From positions 25,996-89,995 of the forward strand of contig DASUYB010000068.1 in NCBI GenBank assembly GCA_036377595.1: a stretch of 64,000 nucleotides of DNA, in the 5' to 3' direction. The notes below the pieces were generated by a model. That model was given only the letters and a program-made list of their open reading frames with translations, did not search any database and was not told the DNA's origin. Origin of the DNA: Longimicrobium sp. Lineage in GTDB: Bacteria > Gemmatimonadota > Gemmatimonadetes > Longimicrobiales > Longimicrobiaceae. This document shows positions 28,030-36,715 of the stretch, piece by piece (the stretch's first letter is position 1; the number at the start of each line of letters is the position of its first letter). The position numbers were made by a program, and so were the translations under genes.

Positions 28030-28323
28030 TCAGCAGGTGCCCGTGGGACAGTTGAGGGGGGAGCCCGTGGGACAGTAGGTGGTGCAGTTCGGGTCCGTGG
28101 GGTTGCACGCCCCGCACGTCTCGTACATGCAGGTCAGACCGTCGAGCGTGGGCATGCACTGCTCTTCGCGGCTGTCGCAGGCCAGGGTGTTGCAGTGGTC
28201 GCAGCTTTCGTCGCTGCAGTACAGCGTGATGAAGGCGTGGACGGTGCCGATCTTCTGCTCGTCGGTTCCGGTCACGAACGACTCCACGGACAGTGTTTCC
28301 AGCTCCAGGGTCAGCTTTTTCAT
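28030..28323 (-). CDS. Cysteine-rich RiPP-like precursor peptide
   Basis: A 97-residue peptide. The first 20 residues, MKKLTLELETLSVESFVTGT, resemble the amphipathic leaders of pinensin-type and other lanthipeptide-like precursors in Bacteroidota and Gemmatimonadota (LxVESF core). The rest holds 12 cysteines, many Thr/Ser and Gly, ending CPTGSPLNCPTGTC. No lanthipeptide synthetase, protease or exporter is adjacent, so modification would be in trans or the peptide may be an unmodified disulfide-rich protein. It is divergent from a HAD gene. Confidence 0.7.
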   Translation of the reverse strand: MKKLTLELETLSVESFVTGTDEQKIGTVHAFITLYCSDESCDHCNTLACDSREEQCMPTLDGLTCMYETCGACNPTDPNCTTYCPTGSPLNCPTGTC

Positions 28324-28513
28324 GGGATCCGTTCCGGATGGCAGGATGGGTGGGCGGCGCGTCCCCGCGATGGAGTCTACGGCAGATCCGTTCCGGCACC
28401 AATGCCGCAGGACAATCCGGTGTCGCATCCCCGTCGGTGCGGCGGTGGCGCGACGGTGGCGGCGTCGTAAGTTGTCGGGCGACTCTCATGGAGATGAAGA
28501 CGGAGGTGCGGGC

Positions 28514-29206
28514 GTGATCGAAGCGGTGGTGTTCGACTTCGACGGGCTGATCTTCGACAGCGAGACGCACGAGTACGAGACCGTGCTCGAGCTGTTCGCC
28601 GAGCACGGGGCCGAGCTGCCGCTGGAGGTGTGGGGCCAGTGCGTGGGCCGCGCGCCGGGGTTCTTCGATCCCTACGCCTACCTGGAGGAGCGCACCGGCG
28701 CGCGCGTGGACCGCGACGCGCTGGAAGTGCGGCGGCGATCGCGCTTCCACGAGCGGATCCTGGCGCACGGCGCCATCCCCGGCGTGGAGGAGGCGCTCCG
28801 CGCGGCGAAGTCGCTGGGCCTCCGGGTCGGCCTCGCATCGAGCTCCAACCGCGAGTGGGTGGAGCCGCAGCTGCGCCGCCTGGGGCTGTGGCACTACTTC
28901 GACTGCGTCCGCACCGGCGACGACGTGGAGCGCTCCAAGCCCGATCCCGAGCTGTACCGCAGCGTGCTGCGCTGCCTGGGCGTGGAGGCCACCCGCGCGG
29001 TGGCGTTCGAGGATTCGCCCAACGGCGCGCTGGCCGCCAAGCGCGCGGGGATGTTCTGCGTGGTCGTGCCCAACCGCGTGACCGCCGCGCTGGAGTTCGG
29101 CGAGCACGACCTGCGGCTGGAGTCGCTGATGCAGGCCGAGCTGGCGGACCTGCTCGCGCGCATCTCCGCCGCGGCGGCGCGCGGCGATGCCGGCGACGTC
29201 TCCTGA
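28514..29206 (+). CDS. HAD hydrolase, beta-phosphoglucomutase/GPP-like
   Basis: About 230 residues from a GTG at 28514, with GGAGGTG 6 bp upstream. Motif I AVVFDFDGLIFDSETHEYE, motif II GLRVGLASSSNREWV, motif III region RTGDDVERSKPDPELY, motif IV AVAFEDSPNGALAAKRAGM. The CAP domain is the subclass I helical type. Relatives act on hexose phosphates or glycerol phosphates. It is followed 47 bp later by an M28 peptidase gene. Confidence 0.92.
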   Translation: MIEAVVFDFDGLIFDSETHEYETVLELFAEHGAELPLEVWGQCVGRAPGFFDPYAYLEERTGARVDRDALEVRRRSRFHERILAHGAIPGVEEALRAAKSLGLRVGLASSSNREWVEPQLRRLGLWHYFDCVRTGDDVERSKPDPELYRSVLRCLGVEATRAVAFEDSPNGALAAKRAGMFCVVVPNRVTAALEFGEHDLRLESLMQAELADLLARISAAAARGDAGDVS

Positions 29207-29253
29207 TCCCCATCACCCCCATCATCCGATCGACCCGATCCGGAGGACCTGAC

Positions 29254-30660
29254 GTGACCCTGCGCATCCGTGCGGCCGCGCTCCCGCTCGCCTTCTCCCT
29301 GCTCGCGATCTCCACCCTCTCCGCCCAGCAGCGGCCCGCGGCCACGTCTCCCGGCGCCGCGCCCGGCGGCGAGGACCCGCGCCTGCGCGAGATCGCCGCG
29401 GCCACGCAGACCTCGCGCGTGGAGGCCGACATCCGGCGGCTGGCGGGCTTCGGCACGCGCCACACCCTCAGCGACACCGTCTCGCGCACGCGGGGGATCG
29501 GGGCCGCGCGGCGGTGGCTGTTCGACGAGTTCACCCGCATCTCCCAGGCGTGCGGCGGCTGTCTCGAAGTGCGCTACGTGGACGACGTCGTTCCCGGCAG
29601 CACCGAGCGCGGATCCCGCATCCCCCGCGACACGCGCGTGGTGAACGTCGTCGCCATCCAGCGCGGGCGGACGGATCCCAACCGCTTCGTCCTGGTCCAG
29701 GGGCACTACGACTCGCGCGTGAACGACGTGATGGACAGCACCAGCGACGCCCCCGGCGCCAACGACGACGCGTCGGGCGTGGCCGTGGCGCTGGAGAGCG
29801 CGCGGGTGCTGTCGAAGTACCAGTTCGACGGCAGCGTCGTCTACGCCGCCATCGCGGGCGAGGAGCAGGGGCTGAACGGGAGCGAGATCTTCGCGCGCTT
29901 CGCCAAGGCGCAGGGATGGAAGATCGAGGGGGTGCTGAACAACGACATCGTGGGCAACTCACGGGGGATGCGGGGCGACGTGGACAACACCCGCGCGCGC
30001 GTGTTCGGCCCCGGCATCCCCGTCACCGCCTCGCAGGCGGAGCTGCGGAGATACCTGTACTCGGGGGGAGAGCTGGACACCCCGTCGCGCGAGCTGATGC
30101 GCTACGTGGACGAGATCGCGCGGCAGTACGTGGCGAATCTCGACGTGATGATGGTCTACCGGCTCGACCGCTTCGGCCGCGGCGGCGACCACACGCCGTT
30201 CTTCAACCAGGGCTTCCCGGCGGTGCGCATCACCGAGCTGTGGGAGGACTACACGCGCCAGCACCAGAGCCTGCGCACGGAGAACGGCGTCCGCTACGGC
30301 GACACGCCCGACATGGTGGACTACGTGTACGTGGCGAAGATGGCGGCGCTGAACGCCACCTCGCTGGCGTCGCTGGCTTGGGCGCCGCCCGCGCCCGACA
30401 GCGTGTCCATCTCCGGCGCGGTGACGCCGAACACCACGCTGCGCTGGAAGGCGGTGCAGGCGCCCGACCTGGCCGGCTACCGCATCTACTGGCGCGAGCC
30501 GGAGAGCGCGACGTGGCAGTTCTCGCGCTGGGTGGGCAACGTCACCGAGGCCGTGCTCCCCGGGATCGTGATCGACAACTACTTCTTCGCCGTGGCCGCC
30601 GTCGACCGCGAGGGTCACGAGAGCCGCGCCGTGTTCCCGGTGCCGGGTACGGGGCGGTAG
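29254..30660 (+). CDS. M28-family zinc metallopeptidase, secreted
   Basis: A 468-residue protein from a GTG start with CGGAGGA 7 bp upstream. A Sec signal (RAAALPLAFSLLAISTLSAQ) precedes the M28 domain: first zinc ligands in LVQGHYDSRVN and APGANDDASGVAVALESAR, the catalytic Glu in AAIAGEEQGLNGSEIFA, then VLNNDIVGNSRG and a distal RGGDHTPFFNQGFPAVRITE. The last 100 residues form a fibronectin-type-III-like module (LRWKAVQAPDLAGYRIYWRE). It probably acts as an aminopeptidase in the periplasm or outside. Confidence 0.93.
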   Translation: MTLRIRAAALPLAFSLLAISTLSAQQRPAATSPGAAPGGEDPRLREIAAATQTSRVEADIRRLAGFGTRHTLSDTVSRTRGIGAARRWLFDEFTRISQACGGCLEVRYVDDVVPGSTERGSRIPRDTRVVNVVAIQRGRTDPNRFVLVQGHYDSRVNDVMDSTSDAPGANDDASGVAVALESARVLSKYQFDGSVVYAAIAGEEQGLNGSEIFARFAKAQGWKIEGVLNNDIVGNSRGMRGDVDNTRARVFGPGIPVTASQAELRRYLYSGGELDTPSRELMRYVDEIARQYVANLDVMMVYRLDRFGRGGDHTPFFNQGFPAVRITELWEDYTRQHQSLRTENGVRYGDTPDMVDYVYVAKMAALNATSLASLAWAPPAPDSVSISGAVTPNTTLRWKAVQAPDLAGYRIYWREPESATWQFSRWVGNVTEAVLPGIVIDNYFFAVAAVDREGHESRAVFPVPGTGR

Positions 30661-30670
30661 TAAGAAGAAA

Positions 30671-30741
30671 TCACACGGAGGAAACGGAGGGAACGGAGGA
30701 CCGAGCTGAGTTCCTCCGTTTCCTCCGTTCCCTCCGTGTGA
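30671..30741. repeat. Dispersed palindromic repeat family A, full copy
   Basis: Inverted arms (30671-30700 and 30712-30741) with an 11-nt loop. The AAACGGAGG and GAACGGAGG modules are in different order in the two arms, unlike copy 10074-10146. It lies directly after the M28 gene. Confidence 0.8.
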
Positions 30742-30789
30742 TTCAGTGCTTTGGGGATTGTCTTGGGATGCATCAGTTATGAGAAAACG

Positions 30790-30824
30790 CGAGCGGGCAG
30801 GCTGCTTCGGCGCCTGCCCGCTCG
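30790..30824 (-). terminator. Intrinsic terminator of the downstream lipoprotein gene
   Basis: A 13-bp stem CGAGCGGGCAGGC with its complement and a TTCG-containing loop. Read on the minus strand the stem is followed by CGTTTTCTC. Confidence 0.75.
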
Positions 30825-30855
30825 TTCGTCGGGGGGATGACGGAGGTGCGCGCGT

Positions 30856-31725
30856 CTAGAACACCTGCCTCCAGCCATCGTACGTTCTCAGGGTGCCGCT
30901 GGGGCGGGTGGGCCTGCCGTGCCGGCTCGGGCTGGGATCCGACGCGTCGACGTGGTGGGCGCGGGAGAAGGGGTTCAGGTCGAACGCCCAGTTCCACAGG
31001 CCCGCCTCGAAGACGGTGCGCGGAAGCGGGACGCCCGTCCGCACGTTCGCGTATTCCTCGAGCTGCACCGGCTCCCCGTCCACGCTGACTTCCACGCGCT
31101 CCGCCAGCCACCACTGGTGGAGCAGGCGGTAATCCTCGAAGCGGATCTCCATCGTGCGCCCGCCCTCTGCGGGCTGCACCAGCCGCACGGGAACCAGGCG
31201 CCGCGCCTCGATCCACACCTGGTGCGTCCGCCCGGCCGTGTCGTTCGCGCTCAGCACGTACGCGGGCTCCCCCTCCCACTCCGCGGTACGCACGGTGCCG
31301 GGGAGAAAGCCCAGCTCCTTCAGGTCGTCCAGCGTCTCGCGGGTGTCCTGCACGTACACGTCGAACGCCACCGTCATCCGCGCGTCGTAGTCCTCGGCCT
31401 TCGTCGCGAGCCGCCGGTCGCGCACCACGAAGACACTGTCGCGGGTCTTGATCACGCCGTTTGCGCGCGAGGGGTCGGTCTCGATGCGGAGGTGCCCCGG
31501 GGCACTCAGGTACTTCCGCCAGGTCTCCACCACGGCCTCGTCGCCGCGGCGCAGCGTGGTGCGCTGGTCGAGCACGACCGTGCGGAACCCCTGGCCATGA
31601 TACCGTTCGCGCATTGCCATGATGAGCGACTCGGGGTCGCGGATCGCGTCCGCGGAGCGCGTGGCGGCGGGCGCACAGGCGGCCAGCAGGAGCGCGGCAA
31701 TGACGGCGGTTTGAGATCGGAACAT
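30856..31725 (-). CDS. Hypothetical lipoprotein, outer-membrane-sorting-like, paralogue 1
   Basis: A 289-residue protein with a lipobox ending LLAAC. The body is a continuous beta-rich domain (RTVVLDQRTTLRRGDEAVVE, then RTHQVWIEARRLVPVRLVQP and VEVSVDGEPVQLEEYANVRT), the layout of LolA/LolB-like lipoprotein-sorting folds. It is clearly paralogous to 33176-33949 (shared WxEYxxxPGxLRIE and E(Y/E)xxIRxxVPL patterns). The last 30 residues are a charged extension absent from the paralogue. Confidence 0.75.
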   Translation of the reverse strand: MFRSQTAVIAALLLAACAPAATRSADAIRDPESLIMAMRERYHGQGFRTVVLDQRTTLRRGDEAVVETWRKYLSAPGHLRIETDPSRANGVIKTRDSVFVVRDRRLATKAEDYDARMTVAFDVYVQDTRETLDDLKELGFLPGTVRTAEWEGEPAYVLSANDTAGRTHQVWIEARRLVPVRLVQPAEGGRTMEIRFEDYRLLHQWWLAERVEVSVDGEPVQLEEYANVRTGVPLPRTVFEAGLWNWAFDLNPFSRAHHVDASDPSPSRHGRPTRPSGTLRTYDGWRQVF

Positions 31726-31760
31726 GACTTCTACCGTGTGGGGGTCTGGAGAACGCAGCC

Positions 31761-33050
31761 TCAGTCCGCGCCGGGAGGAATGCCGAGCGCAATCAACACC
31801 TGTCCCGCCGGGCGGTAGAATACGCGCTTGCCCTCAGTCCGGCTCTGGACGACTAGACCTGACTCGCGGAGTCGTGACATCAGCCGGCTTGCACCTGACT
31901 GCCCGAGGCCTGTCGTCTGAGCGATTGCTGTCACATTCACTTCGCCGCCCATGCTCTTGCGAACGGCTTGCGACAGGTATGCCATGTCCGCCGCGCCGAT
32001 CCGACGCTCGATGCTCTTGGCGTATCGCGGTGCTGCTACGGCGACGATTCGCTCCGAGGTCATTGGCTCGATCCCTTCCACGCCCAGCGCCAGCGCAGCC
32101 GCGTCGCTGAGGAGCCGCAGGAAGTTCCTCAGATCGCCTTGGTAGAGCTGGTACAGCCCGGCCGCCACTTCGGGGTCTACCGGCGGCACCATTGCTGTCC
32201 GGTTAACAGTGAGGAACGCGTAGCGGCGGCGAATCAGTTCGGAAACCTCGGCTTGCGTCAGCGCATTGAGGACGATGGGCTCGGGAAAGATCCCGGCCAC
32301 CTGATCGTACGCCCGAAAGACCGTATCGTCCACACCGGAGGCACCCGCGAAAATCCAATGAGCGCCGGGCAGCAGCAGGAAGTCCCGAAGATCGCGCATC
32401 AGCCGTGAGGCTTGAGACGCTTCGCTCTCGCTCAGGTTTTCGAGATTGTTGACGTGAAGGAGGATTCCGGTACTCAGCTCGCGCGCCAGCCTGTCCACCC
32501 CTTCTGCTACCACCTCGTAAAGGGTGCCGAGCGGCGCTTCCGCCGGAACGCGCCCGCCCTGGAACGATACGCCAACAGGACCGAGTGTCACCCCGCCCGC
32601 CATCGTATCCTCACCCTCCACAAGCCGTGCCGTGCGAGTCCAGAACGCATCCACAGGGAGCAGTGCCGCGGATCGCACGCGGAGAAGCACCCGCAGCACG
32701 TCGGCCACGAAGCTCAGGACTGTGCTGTCAGCCACGATCCGCACCGGCTCGGCGTGGGTGAGCATGCCGGCGCTGCTCAATTCGGCTTTGAGCTTGTTTA
32801 CGAAGCTCGTCTTTCCGATCCCCGGTGCCCCTTCGACCACTATGCGCGAACTAGGGCCTCCTCCCAGTTGCCGTGCAGCCAGTCGCAGTTCGTCCTCACG
32901 TCCTACGTGCAGCGTGATCGGGTAGAACGCTGCCGGATCGGACCTGAGTTCCTCCTGGAAAAACGGGTTTGCGGCAAGCCCGTATGTACTCCATATGTTT
33001 ATAGGCGCTGTAACTTTCCCCTCCAATGGTTGGAGGGGCTCGGGGCGCAT
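31761..33050 (-). CDS. STAND/AAA-type ATPase with C-terminal winged helix
   Basis: About 429 residues. Walker A is VEGAPGIGKTSFVNKLKAEL, a Walker B-like segment is STGILLHVNNLENL, and VPPVDPEVAAGLYQLYQGDL is a lid-like region as in Orc1/Cdc6-type ATPases. The C-terminal 90 residues look like a winged helix (VNVTAIAQTTGLGQSGASRL, then MSRLRESGLVVQSRTEGKR). It is probably an ATP-dependent regulator or NLR-like sensor. The ORF can be extended to 33095, but that adds residues encoded inside an operator box, so I prefer ATG 33050. GC is lower than in the neighbours, and it separates two paralogous lipoproteins, which suggests insertion. Confidence 0.75.
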   Translation of the reverse strand: MRPEPLQPLEGKVTAPINIWSTYGLAANPFFQEELRSDPAAFYPITLHVGREDELRLAARQLGGGPSSRIVVEGAPGIGKTSFVNKLKAELSSAGMLTHAEPVRIVADSTVLSFVADVLRVLLRVRSAALLPVDAFWTRTARLVEGEDTMAGGVTLGPVGVSFQGGRVPAEAPLGTLYEVVAEGVDRLARELSTGILLHVNNLENLSESEASQASRLMRDLRDFLLLPGAHWIFAGASGVDDTVFRAYDQVAGIFPEPIVLNALTQAEVSELIRRRYAFLTVNRTAMVPPVDPEVAAGLYQLYQGDLRNFLRLLSDAAALALGVEGIEPMTSERIVAVAAPRYAKSIERRIGAADMAYLSQAVRKSMGGEVNVTAIAQTTGLGQSGASRLMSRLRESGLVVQSRTEGKRVFYRPAGQVLIALGIPPGAD

Positions 33051-33078
33051 GATGCGGGTGCGGCGGGGACGAGACATG

Positions 33079-33131
33079 ATGCGCATAATGCGCATTATGC
33101 TTTAGTGCGTCAAGATGCGCATAATGCGCAT
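33079..33131 (-). promoter_or_regulatory. Duplicated operator boxes
   Basis: Two identical 17-mers, ATGCGCATAATGCGCAT, at 33079-33095 and 33115-33131, exactly 36 bp apart. Each box is itself two palindromes (ATGCGCAT) separated by one A. They lie just upstream of the winged-helix ATPase start, where an autoregulator would bind. Confidence 0.75.
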
Positions 33132-33162
33132 CATGCTTCACCACGCGCGGTGAAGCATGATG
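33130..33162 (-). terminator. Perfect hairpin after lipoprotein paralogue 2
   Basis: A 14-bp inverted repeat (CATCATGCTTCACC and its complement) with a 5-nt loop, 14 bp past the stop of the minus-strand lipoprotein gene. It lacks a T-run but is well placed as a terminator, and it overlaps the second operator box by two bases. Confidence 0.6.
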
Positions 33163-33175
33163 GCGGATGACCGGA

Positions 33176-33949
33176 TCAGTTCGAGGGATGCACGGCCGTG
33201 CTCCATCTGTCCGGATCGAAGAGCGACGGGTCGAGGGGGACGTCGACGCGGATGTCGCTGTACTCCTCGCGCTGGATGCTCTTCCCGTCCACGAGGATGT
33301 CGACGGTGGGCGCCACCCATCCGCCACCGTACGGGCGGTAGTCGTCGAAGCGGATGTCGAGCGTCTTCGTGGTGTCGCCCCCGAACGGCTCGAGCGAGCG
33401 CACGTAGACCAGCCGCTCCGCGTCGACCCAGAACTGCTTGCTGTGCAGGTCGCCCGGCGCGGCGCCGACCACCCAGGTGCGCCGCCCCTGCCACGTCTCC
33501 GTGCGCAGCGGCGACATGGGGAAGCCCTCCTCGCGCAGGATCTCCAGCGACCGCTCGACCGGGAGCGCGTACACGTCGAAGCCCAGGATCATCAGCGCGT
33601 TGCGCTGCTGCACGCGCCGGTCCGCCCGCCCGCCGCGAATGCGGTAGACGCTGTCGTTGGCGTACAGCGCGCCGTTCCCCGCCGCGGGATCGCCGATCTC
33701 GATGCGCAGCCGGCCGGGCATGGCGCCGTACTCCTTCCACGTCTCCACCACCACCGAGTCGTTGGGAAGCCGGCGCGTGGTGCGCTGCGTGAAAGTGAGC
33801 GTGCGGTACCACTTGCCGGCGTAGCGGTCGTGCATGGCGCGCACGAGCGACTCGCCGTCGCGGATCAGCGCCGCGGACTGCTGCGTGGCGGCCGGCGCGC
33901 AGGCGGCCAGGACCAGCGCCGCTGCAGGGGTGATTCGGCTTCGGATCAT
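33176..33949 (-). CDS. Hypothetical lipoprotein, outer-membrane-sorting-like, paralogue 2
   Basis: A 257-residue protein with the lipobox VLAAC. It shares its entire architecture with 30856-31725: TETWQGRRTWVVGAAPGDL, KQFWVDAERLVYVRSLEP, DIRFDDYRPYGGGWVAPTVD and a terminal LDPSLFDPDRW. The pair probably arose by duplication. A periplasmic lipid- or lipoprotein-handling role is inferred from the LolA-like beta pattern only. Confidence 0.75.
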   Translation of the reverse strand: MIRSRITPAAALVLAACAPAATQQSAALIRDGESLVRAMHDRYAGKWYRTLTFTQRTTRRLPNDSVVVETWKEYGAMPGRLRIEIGDPAAGNGALYANDSVYRIRGGRADRRVQQRNALMILGFDVYALPVERSLEILREEGFPMSPLRTETWQGRRTWVVGAAPGDLHSKQFWVDAERLVYVRSLEPFGGDTTKTLDIRFDDYRPYGGGWVAPTVDILVDGKSIQREEYSDIRVDVPLDPSLFDPDRWSTAVHPSN

Positions 33950-34123
33950 GGTTGGCGCCGGTTCGTGGGAGACGGCACGATCGTGGACGGACGCGGAACG
34001 TAGCGCGGTCCCGCCGCGCGGAACAAGGTCGGACGACAGATTGTTGGATGGGATGGCGTCCGGCGCGGCGCGTGCATCCGCCGGCACGGGATCGCCACCG
34101 CACGCCTTTCGGGGGAGATGAAG

Positions 34124-34939
34124 ATGTACCGTCGAGCGTCCGTCGTCCTGCTGTTTGCCGCCGCGGCGTGCACGCGGCCCGCGCCCGTTGCGCCGGCACC
34201 CGCGCCCGCGCCGCCCGCCGACGAGCGGCGGATGCCGCAGCCGCCGCACCCCGTGCCCGTTCCCGAGAACTCGCCGCGGATGACGGCGGTGCCGCTGCCG
34301 CCCACGGCCGCGGTGGGCGCCATCCACTGGTGGCGCAACTCGGCCGAGCGCACCGCCGCGTTCGTGCAGGCCTACCGCTGGGCCGGCGACCGCCTGCGCG
34401 AGCTGGCCGCGCGCGAGCCGCGCGGCACCTGGGCGGTGATCATGGACGCCGACGAGACGGTGCTGGACAACTCCACCTACCAGTTCCGCCGCAACCCGCA
34501 GGGCCAGGGCTACTCCGACGAGAGCTGGACGGCGTGGGTGAACGAGGAGGCCGCGCCCGCCACCCCCGGCGCGGCGGAGTTCACGCGGCTGGTGCACGAG
34601 CTGGGCGGGCGCGTGGCCATCGTCACCAATCGCGACGACCCCCTCTGCCCGCAGACGCGCGAGAACCTGCGGAAGGTGGCGATCATTGCCGACGCGGTGC
34701 TCTGCCGGGTCGCCGGCCGCAGCGACAAGAACCCGCGCTTCGAGCAGGTGCGCACGGGCACCGGCACCGGTCTCCCCGCGCTGAAGGTGCTGATGTGGGT
34801 GGGCGACAACATCCAGGATTTCCCTGGCTTGACGCAGGCGGCGCGCACCCAGCCCGCCGCGCTGGCCGAGTTCGGCCGCACGTACATCCTCCTCCCCAAC
34901 CCGATGTACGGCTCCTGGGAGCGCAACCCGTTCCAGTGA
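34124..34939 (+). CDS. Lipoprotein e(P4)-like HAD acid phosphatase
   Basis: A 271-residue protein. Start at ATG 34124 suits the GGGGGAG site 6 bp upstream (ATG 34118 is alternative). The lipobox is AAAAC, followed by a Pro/Ala linker. The HAD class B/C phosphatase pattern follows: AVIMDADETVLDNSTYQ (DxDxTxxDN), a CAP segment SDESWTAWVNEEAAPATPGA, VAIVTNRDD and LMWVGDNIQDFPGLTQ. The protein should hydrolyse nucleotide monophosphates at the cell envelope. Confidence 0.88.
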   Translation: MYRRASVVLLFAAAACTRPAPVAPAPAPAPPADERRMPQPPHPVPVPENSPRMTAVPLPPTAAVGAIHWWRNSAERTAAFVQAYRWAGDRLRELAAREPRGTWAVIMDADETVLDNSTYQFRRNPQGQGYSDESWTAWVNEEAAPATPGAAEFTRLVHELGGRVAIVTNRDDPLCPQTRENLRKVAIIADAVLCRVAGRSDKNPRFEQVRTGTGTGLPALKVLMWVGDNIQDFPGLTQAARTQPAALAEFGRTYILLPNPMYGSWERNPFQ

Positions 34940-34961
34940 GCGGGATCGATCACGACGCGAG

Positions 34962-34990
34962 CCGCCCCCGGCCACACGGTCCGGGGGCGG
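34962..34990 (+). terminator. Terminator after the e(P4)-like gene
   Basis: A 10-bp stem CCGCCCCCGG/CCGGGGGCGG with a 9-nt loop, followed by TTCGTATCTGT, 23 bp past the stop. Confidence 0.65.
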
Positions 34991-35090
34991 TTCGTATCTG
35001 TCGGCGTCGACCTGTTATCGAGGGCTGGCGGCACCTTTTGTGACTCCATATCGTTCGTGTTGACTCCGTGCACCGCCCCGACAGATCAGA

Positions 35091-36347
35091 ATGGGAATTA
35101 TTCCTCCGCCCCCGCCGGAACGCCGCCGCGAAGGCGAAATCCTCGAGGAGCTGCCGAACACGCTGGGGCTGGTGCTCTGGCAGGAGATTCGTCATCTCCG
35201 CGATTGGGCGGAATCGTCCCACCAGTTGCGGCCAGAGCTTTTCCGCGCGCCGACGCTCGAGGTCCAGGCCAAGCGCCGCGAGGCTCGCGCGGTTGCCGCC
35301 GAGCTGGGCCGCGCGCTCGATCTCTTCGCCGCGCTTACGGCGAATCCCCTGGCGATCGCGCCGGGCGAGGTCGGGTCGGCGTGCGAGGAGGTGGTCGACT
35401 GGGCGGTGAAGCACGAGCACACCCAGACGGCGATCGCGTGGGCGGAGACGGGCGCCCTGGCGGACCCGTCGAGTCCCCGGCGCGCCAACATCGCCGGTCG
35501 CGTCACGCGCAACGCGAACGAGTACGAACGAGCGGAGGTCTGGTTCAGGCGCGGGATCGGGTTCGCCCGTGAGCAGGGCGACGTCGTCGAGGAAGTGTGG
35601 GGACACCTCGGATTCGGGAGGCTCTGCCAGGAACTGGGGTGGGTGAAGGGGGCGCGAAAGCATCTCAACCGCGGCTCACGACTGGCGTGGAAGGCGGGTC
35701 CACCATCGCTCGCCGCGTCCGCCCAGCATGATCTGGCGGCCATGCTGATGGTGCGTGGGCATCTGGCCGAAGCGGAGCAGCGAGCGCGCCGTGCTCTCCT
35801 GTGGTATCCCAAGAATCACGAGCGCCTTCCGTTCTTTGCTGTGGATGTTGGATTGATGCTCGTGCTCGGCAGTCGATTCGCGTCGGCCGCGCGAATTGTG
35901 CGCACGGCGCTGCGGTTGATCGAACAACCGTCCGTCCGGACAATGGCACTGGCCCTCACCGCGCGCGCTTTCGCGGGGATGGGAGAACAGGAAGAATCTG
36001 CGATAATGCGGCACCGCTCACTCAGGATGCTGGAAAAACATCGGCAGATGGAGCCGGTTACACGTTGGCACTTAGCAGACGCGAGGCGGCTCGCCGGGAA
36101 TTGGGATGCAGCGGAAGAAGAGGCCGAACGGACTCTCGCAGTAGCCGTCGAGCAAAACGACCGCGAGATCGCGCGCCTCGCGCGCATCCTACTTCGGCTT
36201 ATCGCGGAGCGGCGCGGTGCAGCGCGAAAGAGCGGCGGCACGGAGTATCGTGATTTTGTGCGGCTCCTTGCTTCACGACTCGCTGAGTGGTCCCCACGGC
36301 GCGCGAGGAGCTATCCCGGGCCGTGGGGTGAGAATCGAGCGGCTTAG
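35091..36347 (+). CDS. TPR-repeat protein
   Basis: A 418-residue protein with at least six helical tetratricopeptide-like repeats (for example NANEYERAEVWFRRGIGFAR, MVRGHLAEAEQRARRALLWY, LAGNWDAAEEEAERTLAVAV). No signal peptide. Base composition drifts to lower GC in its second half. It faces a tiny lipoprotein gene on the opposite strand. TPR proteins of this size and style commonly accompany short peptides in these lineages, perhaps as regulators or chaperones; the role here is not known. Confidence 0.75.
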   Translation: MGIIPPPPPERRREGEILEELPNTLGLVLWQEIRHLRDWAESSHQLRPELFRAPTLEVQAKRREARAVAAELGRALDLFAALTANPLAIAPGEVGSACEEVVDWAVKHEHTQTAIAWAETGALADPSSPRRANIAGRVTRNANEYERAEVWFRRGIGFAREQGDVVEEVWGHLGFGRLCQELGWVKGARKHLNRGSRLAWKAGPPSLAASAQHDLAAMLMVRGHLAEAEQRARRALLWYPKNHERLPFFAVDVGLMLVLGSRFASAARIVRTALRLIEQPSVRTMALALTARAFAGMGEQEESAIMRHRSLRMLEKHRQMEPVTRWHLADARRLAGNWDAAEEEAERTLAVAVEQNDREIARLARILLRLIAERRGAARKSGGTEYRDFVRLLASRLAEWSPRRARSYPGPWGENRAA

Positions 36348-36384
36348 GTCTTCCACCCGCTGAGCTCGGGTTTCTTAGCCGAAT

Positions 36385-36627
36385 TCAACTCCCCGATCCA
36401 AGTGTTGCACCTCCCCGGCTGCCCGTCGACCCCGAGTCGGCGGCCGTTGTCGTGTTGCCGTCCGACGTTCCGGTGCGACTTCCCGAACCGAACGTGACAC
36501 CTCCGTCCAGTCGTGGTGCTGCCGGACGAGAGTTGGCACCAGCGGGATTGTCCCCGGAGCACGCACCGGTCAGCGCGGCGGCGGCGAGGACGGCTGCGAA
36601 GGTGGAGCGGCGAAGGGTGCGTTCCAT
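36385..36627 (-). CDS. Tiny Ser/Gly-rich lipoprotein
   Basis: An 80-residue protein. The signal (STFAAVLAAAALTGACSGDN) carries a lipobox LTGAC. The mature 60 residues are low-complexity Ser/Thr/Gly/Asp (LDGGVTFGSGSRTGTSDGNT, ending GGATLGSGS). This is a secreted, disordered, possibly peptide-releasing protein. It is convergent with the TPR gene, 37 bp away. Confidence 0.65.
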   Translation of the reverse strand: MERTLRRSTFAAVLAAAALTGACSGDNPAGANSRPAAPRLDGGVTFGSGSRTGTSDGNTTTAADSGSTGSRGGATLGSGS

Positions 36628-36715
36628 GGGCCGAAACTCCGTGCTGTGAAGACTTAAGCGCGTCAGGAGGACGCGATGTAAACGATAGGTTCACCATACC
36701 GGACACGCCAGCTTT

